Source of the DNA: Sphingomonas sp. MA1305
Lineage (GTDB): Bacteria > Pseudomonadota > Alphaproteobacteria > Sphingomonadales > Sphingomonadaceae
Assembly: GCF_016107325.1 (NCBI RefSeq)
Contig: NZ_RCVT01000005.1
Span: 62,001 to 126,000 of the forward strand
DNA: 64,000 nucleotides
Direction of reading: 5' to 3'
How positions within the stretch are numbered: position 1 is the first letter of the stretch; each line of letters begins with the position of its first letter. Shown piece by piece: positions 9,869 through 18,284 of the stretch. The notes below the pieces were generated by a model. The model searched no databases and was not told the origin of the DNA. It saw nothing but the letters and a program-made list of their open reading frames with translations. Both the position numbers and the translations under genes were made by a program.

Positions 9869-10169
9869 CCTCTGCACGACGCCGACCGCGCGCGGAACCG
9901 CAGTCCGTCTTCGCCGACCGCACAATGCGTCGGATGCACCCGCAAGAACTGGCCGCTCCAGCGCCTAGTCCAGACGACTCAGTCGGGAGGCGTTCAAAGC
10001 GTGCAGCGGTGGCACCGGCCGGCGGCGGCAACTCAAAGCGCCCGACACGATCGCGACGAGCTGCGGTTGCGCCAGTTGGCGGCGTCATTCCCGGAGTGGC
10101 GAAACGGCGAAGGACAGTGAGAGCCATTATCCCGTCAGGGCCGAAGCGGATACTGCCGGCCGGGCGCCT
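9869..10169. other. intergenic stretch between divergent genes
   Basis: About 300 bases upstream of the minus-strand deacetylase operon and the small plus-strand membrane gene. It presumably contains the promoters for both. The plus frame of the small gene is open for at least 80 bases upstream of its GTG but without a convincing start, and I see no tRNA, IS or repeat here. Confidence 0.4.
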
Positions 10170-10397
10170 GTGCCGGCACCGCTGATCGCCGCAGCGGGCG
10201 TAATCGCCGCAGGTCCATTCGCCGCGGCCCTTGCGGCGGGACTGCGAACCGGCCGGATATCGGTGGCCGCCTGGGCCGGGATCAACGCCGACCGCGGCGC
10301 ACAACCAGTGCTGTTTTGGCTGCTGGTCTTCTTCAACGCCGCGATGGCAGTCGCCCTGATCTGCGCCGCGGCTACCATCGTCGATGGCTCGGCGTAA
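10170..10397 (+). CDS. small two-helix membrane protein
   Basis: A 75-residue ORF with two hydrophobic helices (about 3-24 and 45-70) and a loop ending DRGAQPVLFWLLVFFN. This layout, a polar turn followed by P-x-x-FW and a second helix, is common among small alphaproteobacterial inner-membrane proteins of unknown role. The start is GTG with no strong Shine-Dalgarno, and the frame is open upstream, so the exact start is uncertain. It converges with the TonB-receptor gene. Moderate confidence that it is a real gene; no function is proposed. Confidence 0.45.
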   Translation: MPAPLIAAAGVIAAGPFAAALAAGLRTGRISVAAWAGINADRGAQPVLFWLLVFFNAAMAVALICAAATIVDGSA

Positions 10398-10496
10398 GGT
10401 GCACACCCCGAGCGAAATTGTGTCGCTAGCTCTATGGCGAAGCACGACTGCACCCTGGGGTGCCCGCCGGCATGGCGCCGGATAGAACCCCCCGCG

Positions 10497-12824
10497 TCAG
10501 AAGCGGTGCGCCAGCCCGAGCCTGATGGAACGCGGTCGCAACGGCGTATACTCGCGCTCACTGCGGACCCTGAACGGGTTGCCAAAGGCGAACGTATCCG
10601 CACGGGCGTCCAGCAGATTGTCGACGTGGAGGCGTAACTCCAATCCGCCGACCGAAGTCGAAGCACCGGCCCTCACGGCGGCGTAGCCGCCCATCGAGCG
10701 ATCCAGACCCGTATCGAAACTGAGGCGCGAGCGGCCGACATAGTTCGCTGCCACGTTCAGGTCCAAGCGGGAGCCGGCGATCTCTATGGTTCTTGACGCC
10801 TCCAACCGGGCTGTAAGGTCCGGCACAACCGGCAGACGGGGATCCCTGGGCAGGTCGGCTCCGTCCACGCCACGCTCGAGGCGGGATCGCTGGGCCACAG
10901 CTCCGGCGCGCAGGCGCCATCCGCCGGGCCGCCACTCGGCCGAGAGTTCCGCCCCGACAATGAGCGCGTCGCCGGCGTTCCGGGTCGCGACGAGGCCGTC
11001 CTCCTGCAGATAGTCGGACTGCACATTGCTCCAGGTCGTCCGGAATGCGCCGCCCGAAAAGGAGAGTAGACCGTCCGCCAGAACCAGACGTGTGCCGATG
11101 TCGAGGCTCCGGACTTCGTCCGCGTCATAGCGCCCGCTCCGAAGATTGGCCGGATCAAGCCCCCCCGGGCGAAAGGCGGAGCCAAAACGCAGATAGACGA
11201 GCCTGTCTGGCGCGATGGCAAAGGTGAGCGACGCGCTGGGCGTAAATCCCACCTTTGCCTTGGCCTTCGCAGCAGGTGCCCCGCCCTGTTCCAGCCGCTC
11301 GTCGTCGGTGGTCGCGCGGAACAGCCTTCCGCCGGCCCCGAGCCGCAACCGGCCCACGAGAGACGTTGACGCATCCGCAAAGATGGCCGTTTCGCTGACA
11401 GCCCGGTGAAGAAAGAAGAAGGGGGCGTCAGCGGCGTCCACGCCCCGTAGGTCGCCAGTCGCCCGCGTCGTTGCCGAGAGATAGGAAGCGCCGACTAACC
11501 AGGGGACGCGGCGATTCGGCGCCGAGGCAATCCTCACCTCTTGGTCGAAGACCCGGTGCGCACGCCGATCGCGGTAAGTGCTTACGTCGGGGCGACCCAG
11601 CGCCGCGGCAGATGCGGAGGCGTCAAAAACGTCCGTGCGATCCTGCCAGGCGTGACTGGAAGCTGCGGTTAGACGGAGTTCACCAACAGGGCCTTCGACG
11701 GTCACGTGGGCTAGCCGGAACAATCCCCTCGACGGTTCCGGCACCCGCGCCGAGCGCGCGAGGTCCTCTGCGTCCCGGTCAACATACTGGCTGTCGCGTT
11801 GCAGGATGCGCTGGATCGCGCCACCGAAGTCGACGGTCCATCCGGCAGCGGGCGCAACGCGGACGGCGGCCCTGCCGCCGGAGGTCAGCGAGGCGTTCAC
11901 GTCGCGGCGGCCGCCCGCGTCATCTACCCAGCCGCCTTGCGTCGCAGAATAGGCCACGAGCCTGATAGCGGCGGAGTTGCCGATAAGGGGCAAGTTCGCC
12001 ATCACCGTCGCGTCCGCCCCCGGACCGCCGGCGTGGACGATGCCGAAACCTATGTCTGCTGAGGCGTCGGCTGCCCCCAGCACCGGGCGGTTCGTCACCA
12101 CACGCAACACGCCGCCGAGAGCGCCCGTCCCGTAAAGCGGTCCCTGCGGCCCCTTGAGGATCTCCACCCGCGCGACGTCAGCCAGGCGCAGTCCCGGCTC
12201 GGGCGCATCGTAGGTCACGCGGGCATTGTCGATGATCAAGCTGACGGTCGATTGGCTGAACCCGTTGAACGGGCTGTCAGCAATACCGCGGATAAACGGC
12301 CGATCCCGGCCAGGTCCAAGGTTAGTGAGGCTGAGCCCCTCCACCGCACGGGCGACGTCGTGGGCATCCGCCCGAGCGCCCTGCGGTCGTCCTGCCCCGT
12401 CCGGCTCGTAAACGGCGACCGGCGCCGGCACACGCGATAGCTGCTCGGCGAGCTTGCGCCCGGTCACCACAATGTCCGGCGGGGGCGGCGCGGGTTTGGG
12501 TGATCTCGTGGATACCGATGGTTTCGCGTCCGGGACCAGGCGCCAGGTAGAGGGCCCGACGCGCTCGGCGCGCAAGCCCGATCGCGCGGTCATGCGGTTA
12601 AGCGCCTCGCCCGCCTCCATGCGGCCGCGCACGGCGACACTGGTCCGCCCGCGCAATGCCTCACCCGTACCGACGGAAATCCCGGTCTGGCCGGCCAGCG
12701 TCGCGAGCGCGTCGGCGAGGTCGCCGGCCGGTATGTCGACCCTGAACCGCCGGTCCGCGGCCTGCGCCTCCCCAGTGATGCAGGTGCTAGCGAGGAGCGC
12801 CGTCGCCCAAACGGATAGTCTCAC
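10497..12824 (-). CDS. TonB-dependent receptor with N-terminal STN signalling domain
   Basis: A 775-residue outer-membrane receptor. A signal peptide (MRLSVWATALLASTCITGEAQA) is followed by a secretin/TonB short N-terminal domain (FRVDIPAGDLADALATLAGQTG), a linker, the TonB-box-like DIVVTGRKL, a plug (VEGLSLTNLGPGRDRPFIRGI, RVEILKGPQGPLYGTGALGGVLRVVTNRP) and a beta-barrel ending SIRLGLAHRF with the terminal phenylalanine. The STN domain fits surface signalling to FecR/FecI next door. Start: a GTG at 12824 behind GGAGGG, overlapping fecR; a TTG at 12860 would add an arginine-rich extension. The ligand is unknown (a metal chelate or other scarce nutrient). Confidence 0.9.
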   Translation of the reverse strand: MRLSVWATALLASTCITGEAQAADRRFRVDIPAGDLADALATLAGQTGISVGTGEALRGRTSVAVRGRMEAGEALNRMTARSGLRAERVGPSTWRLVPDAKPSVSTRSPKPAPPPPDIVVTGRKLAEQLSRVPAPVAVYEPDGAGRPQGARADAHDVARAVEGLSLTNLGPGRDRPFIRGIADSPFNGFSQSTVSLIIDNARVTYDAPEPGLRLADVARVEILKGPQGPLYGTGALGGVLRVVTNRPVLGAADASADIGFGIVHAGGPGADATVMANLPLIGNSAAIRLVAYSATQGGWVDDAGGRRDVNASLTSGGRAAVRVAPAAGWTVDFGGAIQRILQRDSQYVDRDAEDLARSARVPEPSRGLFRLAHVTVEGPVGELRLTAASSHAWQDRTDVFDASASAAALGRPDVSTYRDRRAHRVFDQEVRIASAPNRRVPWLVGASYLSATTRATGDLRGVDAADAPFFFLHRAVSETAIFADASTSLVGRLRLGAGGRLFRATTDDERLEQGGAPAAKAKAKVGFTPSASLTFAIAPDRLVYLRFGSAFRPGGLDPANLRSGRYDADEVRSLDIGTRLVLADGLLSFSGGAFRTTWSNVQSDYLQEDGLVATRNAGDALIVGAELSAEWRPGGWRLRAGAVAQRSRLERGVDGADLPRDPRLPVVPDLTARLEASRTIEIAGSRLDLNVAANYVGRSRLSFDTGLDRSMGGYAAVRAGASTSVGGLELRLHVDNLLDARADTFAFGNPFRVRSEREYTPLRPRSIRLGLAHRF

Positions 12825-13743
12825 CGTCCCTCCGCGCCTGGAGCCCCGCCGAAGCCGCAAGTGCCTCAGCCATCGTATCCCCGCGCGCGGGGGTCAAAAC
12901 GCCCGAGAACGGCCTCGACCGCACCGCGGCGTCGACTTCGACTGGACGACCGGAGGCGCGTGCCACGTCGGCCGCCACTAGGCCGAGCGGCACCCGGTCG
13001 TACAAGAGCGGCCCAGGCTGCCGCCAGCCGCCGACCTGCTTCGCGCCAATCGTCGCCGTCGTCATCGTACCGTCAGCATAGCCGGTGAGCGCGTGCCCAG
13101 CACCGAGCTCGACCTCCTCGCTTCCCAAACGCGACTTGATCGCCACCCGTCCCTCCGCCACGGCGACCCGCATCTGACCGGTGCCCGTCACGACGTCGAA
13201 ACGCGTGCCCACGTCCCTGATCTCATAACCTTCGGCGCGAACAACCAGTTCGCGGGCGGGATTGTGATCGACGTCGAACAACGCGCGGCCCGAAAGCTTC
13301 AGCCGATGCCCTTCGGTGTTGTCGGCAACGAGCACGCTGCCTGGCGCCAGGGCGACGCGCGCGCCGCCACCGAGGTCGATCGACCGCGTGGAGACCGTCG
13401 CCCTGTATTCCACGGGCGATCGATCGCGGCTTGGCTGCTGCAGCGTGAAAACCCCTACCGCGAGCGCCGCAGCGACTGCGGCGGCGGCCGGCCAGCGCCA
13501 GCGAGCCGGCCGTTCGCGCGCCGCCACGATGCGGTCGGTCGCAAGCGAGCGTACTGACGAACTGCTTGAGCGCAATGCGTCGCGATGCCGGCTGATCCGC
13601 TCGTCGATCAGGGCGATGTCGTCAAAGGCGACGCGGTGACGCGGGTCCGCTTCAAGCCAGGACGTGAACGCGTCCCAGTCCATCGCGTCCCCGTCCTGAA
13701 TGGCGTGCCATCGGGCCGCCTGCTCCGTGATATGGTCGCTCAT
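12787..13743 (-). CDS. FecR-family anti-sigma/sigma regulator
   Basis: A 318-residue protein with the FecR layout. An N-terminal DUF4880-type segment (AARWHAIQDGDAMDWDAFTSWLEADPRHRVAFDDI) precedes a single membrane helix near residues 82-102 (WPAAAAVAAALAVGVFTL). A periplasmic FecR domain follows (YRATVSTRSIDLGGGARVALAPGSVLVAD, GRALFDVDHNPARELVVRAEGYEIRDVGTRFDV), with a C-terminal STN-like region. It relays receptor occupancy to the ECF sigma factor encoded upstream, and its 3' end overlaps the receptor gene. Confidence 0.92.
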   Translation of the reverse strand: MSDHITEQAARWHAIQDGDAMDWDAFTSWLEADPRHRVAFDDIALIDERISRHRDALRSSSSSVRSLATDRIVAARERPARWRWPAAAAVAAALAVGVFTLQQPSRDRSPVEYRATVSTRSIDLGGGARVALAPGSVLVADNTEGHRLKLSGRALFDVDHNPARELVVRAEGYEIRDVGTRFDVVTGTGQMRVAVAEGRVAIKSRLGSEEVELGAGHALTGYADGTMTTATIGAKQVGGWRQPGPLLYDRVPLGLVAADVARASGRPVEVDAAVRSRPFSGVLTPARGDTMAEALAASAGLQARRDGETIRLGDGAPR

Positions 13744-13820
13744 GCCGCCCCAGCCCCATGGGCGTCTACACGCCGTTCCTCTTGTTCCGTCTGCATCAGA
13801 CGCCGCCGACCGCTCATCCC

Positions 13821-14360
13821 TCAGTCCACTAACGTCCGGCGCAGGTGGGCCATGGCGACCGCCATGTGCTTTTCCACGCCGCTGCGGGTTATGCCGAGCG
13901 CTCGTGCCACCTCGGCATGTGGCATACCCTCTAGCTTGTGCATTCTAAACGCCCGACCCGCAGCCTCGGGTAGCGCCGCGATCGCGGCGGCGAGCGCCCC
14001 TGCCTCTTCGCGCGCCAGCAGGACCGCCTCGGCGTTTGCGCGCGCGTCCGCGGGCTCCGGTCCCGGCAGCGCCGCCCTTTGACCGTCCGCCCATTCCCCG
14101 TCGCGCGCCGCCCGCCTACGGCGTTCGCGCACGCGGTCGAGCGCGAGATTCTGGGCGGCCCGGTAAAGGTAGGCCCGCCCGTTCGAGACAGGGCCGGCAG
14201 CAACGCCGCGGCTAACCCGGATCCAGAGCTCCTGAAGCAGGTCCTCCGCTTCCCCGACATCCCCGAGGCGAGCGGTCAGAAAGCGGAGCAACTCGGGACG
14301 GAGTTCGCCGAGCAGCTGTGACAGTCCCGAGCCGGACGTTTGGGCTTCAGTTAGCTTCAT
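13821..14360 (-). CDS. ECF RNA polymerase sigma factor, FecI-like
   Basis: A 179-residue sigma-70 of the extracytoplasmic-function type. Region 2 is visible as LRPELLRFLTARLGDVGEAEDLLQELWIRV with GRAYLYRAAQNLALDRVRERRRR, and region 4 as LPEAAGRAFRMHKLEGMPHAEVARALGITRSGVEKHMAVAMAHLRR. It is followed after about 77 bases by fecR and then the TonB receptor, the classical surface-signalling order, so it probably drives the receptor gene and is controlled by FecR. No Fur box was recognised upstream. Confidence 0.93.
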   Translation of the reverse strand: MKLTEAQTSGSGLSQLLGELRPELLRFLTARLGDVGEAEDLLQELWIRVSRGVAAGPVSNGRAYLYRAAQNLALDRVRERRRRAARDGEWADGQRAALPGPEPADARANAEAVLLAREEAGALAAAIAALPEAAGRAFRMHKLEGMPHAEVARALGITRSGVEKHMAVAMAHLRRTLVD

Positions 14361-14465
14361 GACGTGCGGTTACTCTGCCCGCCGCGCGCCTGCCGGACAA
14401 GTCGAATGCCTTGGCAACTGAGGAAATCGAGGAGCGCGCCGTCCCACTCGTGTCGGGGCCCGGCA

Positions 14466-15653
14466 TTGGTCAAGCGCAGGAGAAGTCACATCAGGATTGT
14501 CGACGTCTGCGCCTTCTACACGCCGTACGGCGGCGGTGTGCGGACATATGTTCATCGCAAGCTCGCCGCGGCCGCGGCGGCAGGTCACGAGCTGGTGGTG
14601 CTTGCGCCTGGAGCGACGAACGGCTGGCGCGAGCTGCCGGGCGGCGGCATTCTCGCGACACTGGCTTCGCCGAAACTGCCGCTCGACCGCCGCTATCGGT
14701 ATTTCGGCGACGAGGAGGCGCTACACCGAGCGCTTGACGAGTGGCGGCCTGACTTCGTTGAGGCATCTTCGCCTTGGGCGAGCGCGGCAATGGTTGCTAG
14801 GTGGCGGGGAACCGCTGGCCGTGCGCTTGTCATGCACGCCGACCCTCTGTCCGCATACGCCTACCGCTGGTTTGGCCGGATCGCGAGCACCGCGTCGATC
14901 GATCGTGGCTTCGACTGGTTCTGGCGCCACCTGCGCGAGCTGGACCGAGCGATGGACACCGTGGTCTGCGCGAGCCGCGACCTAGCCGGTCGCCTAGCTG
15001 CCGGCGGCCTGACGCGGGTCGCAACCATTCCGATGGGTGTCGAGCCAGGCGTGTTCTCTCCCGCACATCGCGATCTCAGCCTGCGGGCCGAACTTCTGGC
15101 GCGTTGCGAATTGCCCGCTGACGCGACTCTGCTGCTGGGCGTCGGCCGCTACTCTGCCGAGAAGCGGTGGGGCATGGTCATCGAGGCGGCAACTGCGGCG
15201 GGCGTAACCTCGCCGATCGGTCTCATCCTTCTCGGCGAGGGACGCTCCCACCGCGGACTTATGGCCCGCGCAGCCGGGTCACCGCACGTCGTCATTGGCG
15301 AAGCCGTGCGCGACCGGCGGCAGCTTGCGGCGATCATGGCAAGCGCAGACGCGCTCGTGCATGCCTGCGAGGCGGAGACGTTTTGCATGGTGGCGGCAGA
15401 GGCCGCGGCGAGCGGGCTGCCGATCATCGCGCCGGACCGCGGCGGCGCCGCCGACCACGCCGCACAAAACGGCGGACGGCTCTACCGCGCGGCGGATGTG
15501 GGCGCGTTACGGGACGCGCTGGCCGACTTCGCGTGCATCGCAAGGACGCGAGCGGCGTCGATGCCGGTGTCGGTACGGACGATGGACGAGCACTTTGGCG
15601 ACTTGTTCGCCCTTTATGGCGGTTTCAGCCGGCCCGCCCTGCTCGCGGCCTGA
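14466..15653 (+). CDS. GT4-family glycosyltransferase with probable ATC start
   Basis: A GT-B glycosyltransferase with the family opening RIVDVCAFYTPYGGGVRTYV, an acceptor domain, and a C-terminal donor domain containing LLGVGRYSAEKRWGMVIEA, LLGEGRS and HACEAETFCMVAAEAAASGLPIIAPDRGG (EX7E-like). The coordinates use the nearest ordinary start, TTG at 14466. However, a perfect AGGAG (14478-14482) lies seven bases before an ATC at 14490, and starting there would give exactly the usual family N-terminus. The frame is open back to an ATG at 14364 inside the sigma-factor upstream region, which is unlikely to be used. It is followed 12 bases later by an LptF/LptG-like gene. The sugar donor is unknown. 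Confidence 0.85.
   Translation: MVKRRRSHIRIVDVCAFYTPYGGGVRTYVHRKLAAAAAAGHELVVLAPGATNGWRELPGGGILATLASPKLPLDRRYRYFGDEEALHRALDEWRPDFVEASSPWASAAMVARWRGTAGRALVMHADPLSAYAYRWFGRIASTASIDRGFDWFWRHLRELDRAMDTVVCASRDLAGRLAAGGLTRVATIPMGVEPGVFSPAHRDLSLRAELLARCELPADATLLLGVGRYSAEKRWGMVIEAATAAGVTSPIGLILLGEGRSHRGLMARAAGSPHVVIGEAVRDRRQLAAIMASADALVHACEAETFCMVAAEAAASGLPIIAPDRGGAADHAAQNGGRLYRAADVGALRDALADFACIARTRAASMPVSVRTMDEHFGDLFALYGGFSRPALLAA
14478..14482 (+). promoter_or_regulatory. Shine-Dalgarno AGGAG pointing to an ATC start
   Basis: AGGAG followed by seven bases and ATC AGG ATT GTC. The encoded IRIVDV is the position where homologous GT4 proteins begin MRIVDV, so this site argues for initiation at ATC 14490 rather than at TTG 14466 or ATG 14364. 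Confidence 0.5.
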
Positions 15654-15665
15654 CTCCGCGAACAC

Positions 15666-16865
15666 GTGCGCATCCTCGACACCTATCTGTTGAGGCGCGT
15701 CGCGGCCTGGCACCTTGGCATCCTAGTCGTCCTCGTCGCGATCCTGTCCATCGAGAACGTCCGCAGGCTGGCGACGGTGGTCGAGGGAACTGATGCGCCA
15801 TTTGCCCTTCTGGGCCGTTTGATGGCCTGTTTGCTGCCGGAGTACTTGGCCATCGCGCTTCCCGTGGCGGCATTCCTCGCGTCTGCGCTGGCTATCCGCG
15901 GCCTGGCCCTGCGCGGCGAGTGGCAAATGTTTGGAGCACTCGGCATGCGACCGGCGCGCATCATGCTGGCTCCTATGCTGGTGGCGGCGCTTTCGGCGGG
16001 CGCTCAGCTGGCGGTCAGGTTCGAGATCGAGCCACGCGGCGAACGGGCGCTCGACGGCGTCTTCAGCGAGATTGCATCCGGTAGATACGGCGTGGCGCTG
16101 AAAGCAGGTGAGATCGTGCCGCTCGACGCCGACACCACCCTCGTCGCTGACCTCGCCCCGCTTCATGGCGACCGCGCCATGCACGACGTATTCATCAGGC
16201 GCGGAAATGACGTCTTCGCCGCGCGCACTGCGACTGCGGGCATCGACCCGAAGGGCGACGTAGTGGTGGACATGCTCGATGGACAAATAGTGCATCGCCG
16301 CAGCGACGGTAGTGCTCAGGTTGTGCGTTTTGCCCGCTTCGTCTTCCGCTCGGGTCCGGGTCGCATCAGCGCCGGGCTCCACTCGGCAGATGACCGCATG
16401 GATCGGCTACACTCGCGCGAGTTGCTCGCCGCCATCCGGCGGCAGGCCGGATCGACAATCGATCCACGACGGGCTGTTTCCACCGCCGCCGCGCGGCTGG
16501 CCAGCGGGGTGTTCTGCCTGCTATTGCCCTGGTTCGCGCTCGCCTTCGCGCCCCCGCCGCGACGTGGCATCGGTGGGGTCGCAATCCTGCTCGGCTTCGG
16601 CGTAATCGTCGCATTCCTGCGCACGTCGGCCTTGGTGGAGGGGCACGCGCTCGCCGCGCCGCTCTCTTCGGCGATCACGCACATGGCGGGCTGGTTGCTG
16701 CTCGCGAGAAGTGCGGTGAATTACGCAGCGCGCCATGGCGAGGGCGCTTGGGACATTGCCGTGGCCCGCTGGAGCCGTTTCCTCGTCGGGCAGTGGCGTG
16801 GCCCAATGCTGAGGGTGAGTCGTGCTGGTAACTGCCGACGAGGAACTGGAGCGACACTCGATTGA
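15666..16865 (+). CDS. LptF/LptG-family permease
   Basis: A 399-residue membrane protein of the YjgP/YjgQ family. The N-terminal MRILDTYLLRRVAAWHLGILVVL, a PEYLAIALPVAAFLASALAI helix with GEWQMFGALGMRPARIM next to it (the coupling-helix region typical of LptF/G), a central periplasmic beta-rich domain and three C-terminal helices are all visible. LptF/G normally move lipopolysaccharide or a similar lipid from the inner membrane with LptB2. No partner gene or ATPase is present nearby, so this is probably an accessory paralogue serving the adjacent glycosyltransferase. The start is GTG, 12 bases after the glycosyltransferase stop. The last 30 residues look unlike the family and may reflect a damaged 3' end. 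Confidence 0.87.
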   Translation: MRILDTYLLRRVAAWHLGILVVLVAILSIENVRRLATVVEGTDAPFALLGRLMACLLPEYLAIALPVAAFLASALAIRGLALRGEWQMFGALGMRPARIMLAPMLVAALSAGAQLAVRFEIEPRGERALDGVFSEIASGRYGVALKAGEIVPLDADTTLVADLAPLHGDRAMHDVFIRRGNDVFAARTATAGIDPKGDVVVDMLDGQIVHRRSDGSAQVVRFARFVFRSGPGRISAGLHSADDRMDRLHSRELLAAIRRQAGSTIDPRRAVSTAAARLASGVFCLLLPWFALAFAPPPRRGIGGVAILLGFGVIVAFLRTSALVEGHALAAPLSSAITHMAGWLLLARSAVNYAARHGEGAWDIAVARWSRFLVGQWRGPMLRVSRAGNCRRGTGATLD

Positions 16866-16922
16866 TGCGAACCTGAACTGCACCCACAGCCAAGACGCGC
16901 GGAGTGGGTCGAAGTTTGGGTC

Positions 16923-17039
16923 GACTGCGAAGCCCTCCGTCGCTCGCGCGACGGGCTCGGCACGAAGGTCCATGCTGTGGTCGACCTGATCGACCTACCA
17001 CAACGCTTCGCGCTCGGACCGGCCCACAGAACGAATTGA
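16923..17039 (+). pseudogene. IS5-family transposase remnant
   Basis: Reading from 16923 gives EALRRSRDGLGTKVHAVVD followed by LIDLPQRFALGPAHR and a stop at 17037. This matches the well-known block of IS5-group DDE transposases (GRSRGGLGTKVHAVVD...LPLRF.L.PGQ.HD). Only about 38 codons survive, and no terminal inverted repeats were recognised, so it is a scar of a former insertion. Confidence 0.7.
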
Positions 17040-17635
17040 GGTGGAGCCATAGCTTTCGCCTGCGCTTCAATCGCAGTCTGAACTCGAATTTAGACAACAA
17101 CTATTGGCGTCGAGAGCTTTATGCGACAAGCAATGATACGGGCCAGCGATGAGCATCTTGGCAAGCCAAAACACCACTCGGTTGAACGGAGCCTGATCTC
17201 GCAAGTCGGTGGTCTCGAAAACGCCTGTTTGCCCAGTTCTGCCTGGCAGAGTTCCAGTAACCCACCGCAGGAGAAAAAAAGAGTCTATTCTGCTTACCAA
17301 GTTGCGTTGGCCGACCCCCCGGACTCGCGCCAACGCGTGGTGCCGGCCAGTCCCCCCTGTGCTGGCCCGCACCACACCTTTAGCTCGAATACAAGCAATT
17401 TAGGTCAGCCGTAATGAGAACCGCCGAGGATATCTTCGACGGCCGGTCCAACAACTTCAGGGAGGAGAAGCCTTGGTACCGCCGCCCCTAACGCCGGGTG
17501 ACGCCGGGACGGGCGCGCTTCCCAAGGCTGCCGCGTTGGTTCGTACGCTACGGGATGAGCCCCCGCGGGCATTTTGTGCGGAGGTGCCCGCCATACCGTT
17601 CGAGACGCCGCAGCGAAGGATGAGAGGAAGTAACA
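17040..17635. other. gene-poor stretch after the IS scar
   Basis: Nearly 600 bases with lower GC than the surroundings, in-frame stops in all frames and no protein-like ORF of useful size. A 25-codon ORF begins at ATG 17414 (MRTAEDIFDGRSNNFREEKP) and may be a fragment. The stretch looks like decayed DNA left after transposition and carries the promoter of the cytochrome b561 gene at its right end. Confidence 0.45.
17623..17630 (+). promoter_or_regulatory. Shine-Dalgarno AGAGGAAG before a CTG start
   Basis: AGAGGAAG lies five bases before CTG 17636. The frame is closed upstream by TGA at 17621, so no ATG, GTG or TTG is available before the conserved first heme-binding helix; CTG is the only near-cognate start that keeps it. 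Confidence 0.5.
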
Positions 17636-18181
17636 CTGGATCGGTTCGTCACAACAAGCACCACAGGCTACGACCCGGTAGCGCGGGGCTTTCACTGGAT
17701 AACGGTAGCCCTGCTGGGATTGCAGTTCGCCATTGCCTGGACGATGCCCGAGATCCATCGAGGGGTCAGACCTGTGGGCCTCATCGACTGGCATCTTTCC
17801 GTCGGTGCGCTCATCTTAGCATTGGTGTTAACGCGCCTGGGCTGGCGCTTAACCCACCGCCCGCCTCCTGCCCCGAGGGACTTGCCCTCTTTCCTACGTG
17901 TGACCGCGCGAATAACGCATTACGGCCTTTACGCGCTGCTGTTGATCCTCCCCCTGCTCGGCTGGGCAAACGCCTCCTCCCGCGGGTGGTCGGTCGGCCT
18001 ATTCGGCCTGGTTTCGCTCCCGTCGATCGTTCCAGCGGGCTCGCCACTAGGCCACAGCCTAGGTGACGTTCACAAGACGCTGGCCACGGCATTGCTGGTT
18101 CTGATCGCGTTGCATGTGCTGGGGGCGCTCTACCATGCCTTGGTCCTCCGCGATGGGACGCTGCGGCGAATGCTGCCTTGA
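17636..18181 (+). CDS. cytochrome b561-type di-heme membrane protein
   Basis: A 181-codon protein with four membrane helices and the b561 histidines. These are GYDPVARGFHW in helix 1, IDWHLSVGALILALVLTRLGWRLTH in helix 2, ARITHYGLYALLLILPLLGW in helix 3, and DVHKTLATALLVLIALHVLGALYHALV in helix 4. It transfers electrons across or within the inner membrane. The first TTG (17720) would delete the helix-1 heme ligand, so the gene most likely begins at CTG 17636 behind AGAGGAAG; the sequence before it (DRFVTTSTTGYDPVARGF) is protein-like. A VIT-family transporter follows about 100 bases later. Confidence 0.85.
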   Translation: MDRFVTTSTTGYDPVARGFHWITVALLGLQFAIAWTMPEIHRGVRPVGLIDWHLSVGALILALVLTRLGWRLTHRPPPAPRDLPSFLRVTARITHYGLYALLLILPLLGWANASSRGWSVGLFGLVSLPSIVPAGSPLGHSLGDVHKTLATALLVLIALHVLGALYHALVLRDGTLRRMLP

Positions 18182-18284
18182 AGCCGCATCGCCATGTACA
18201 CCCGTGCGAACAGGACATGAACCTCTCGCGCTGCACCTGTCTGCATCGTGCGGATCACAACGTCGCAAAGGTCGAGGTATCATC

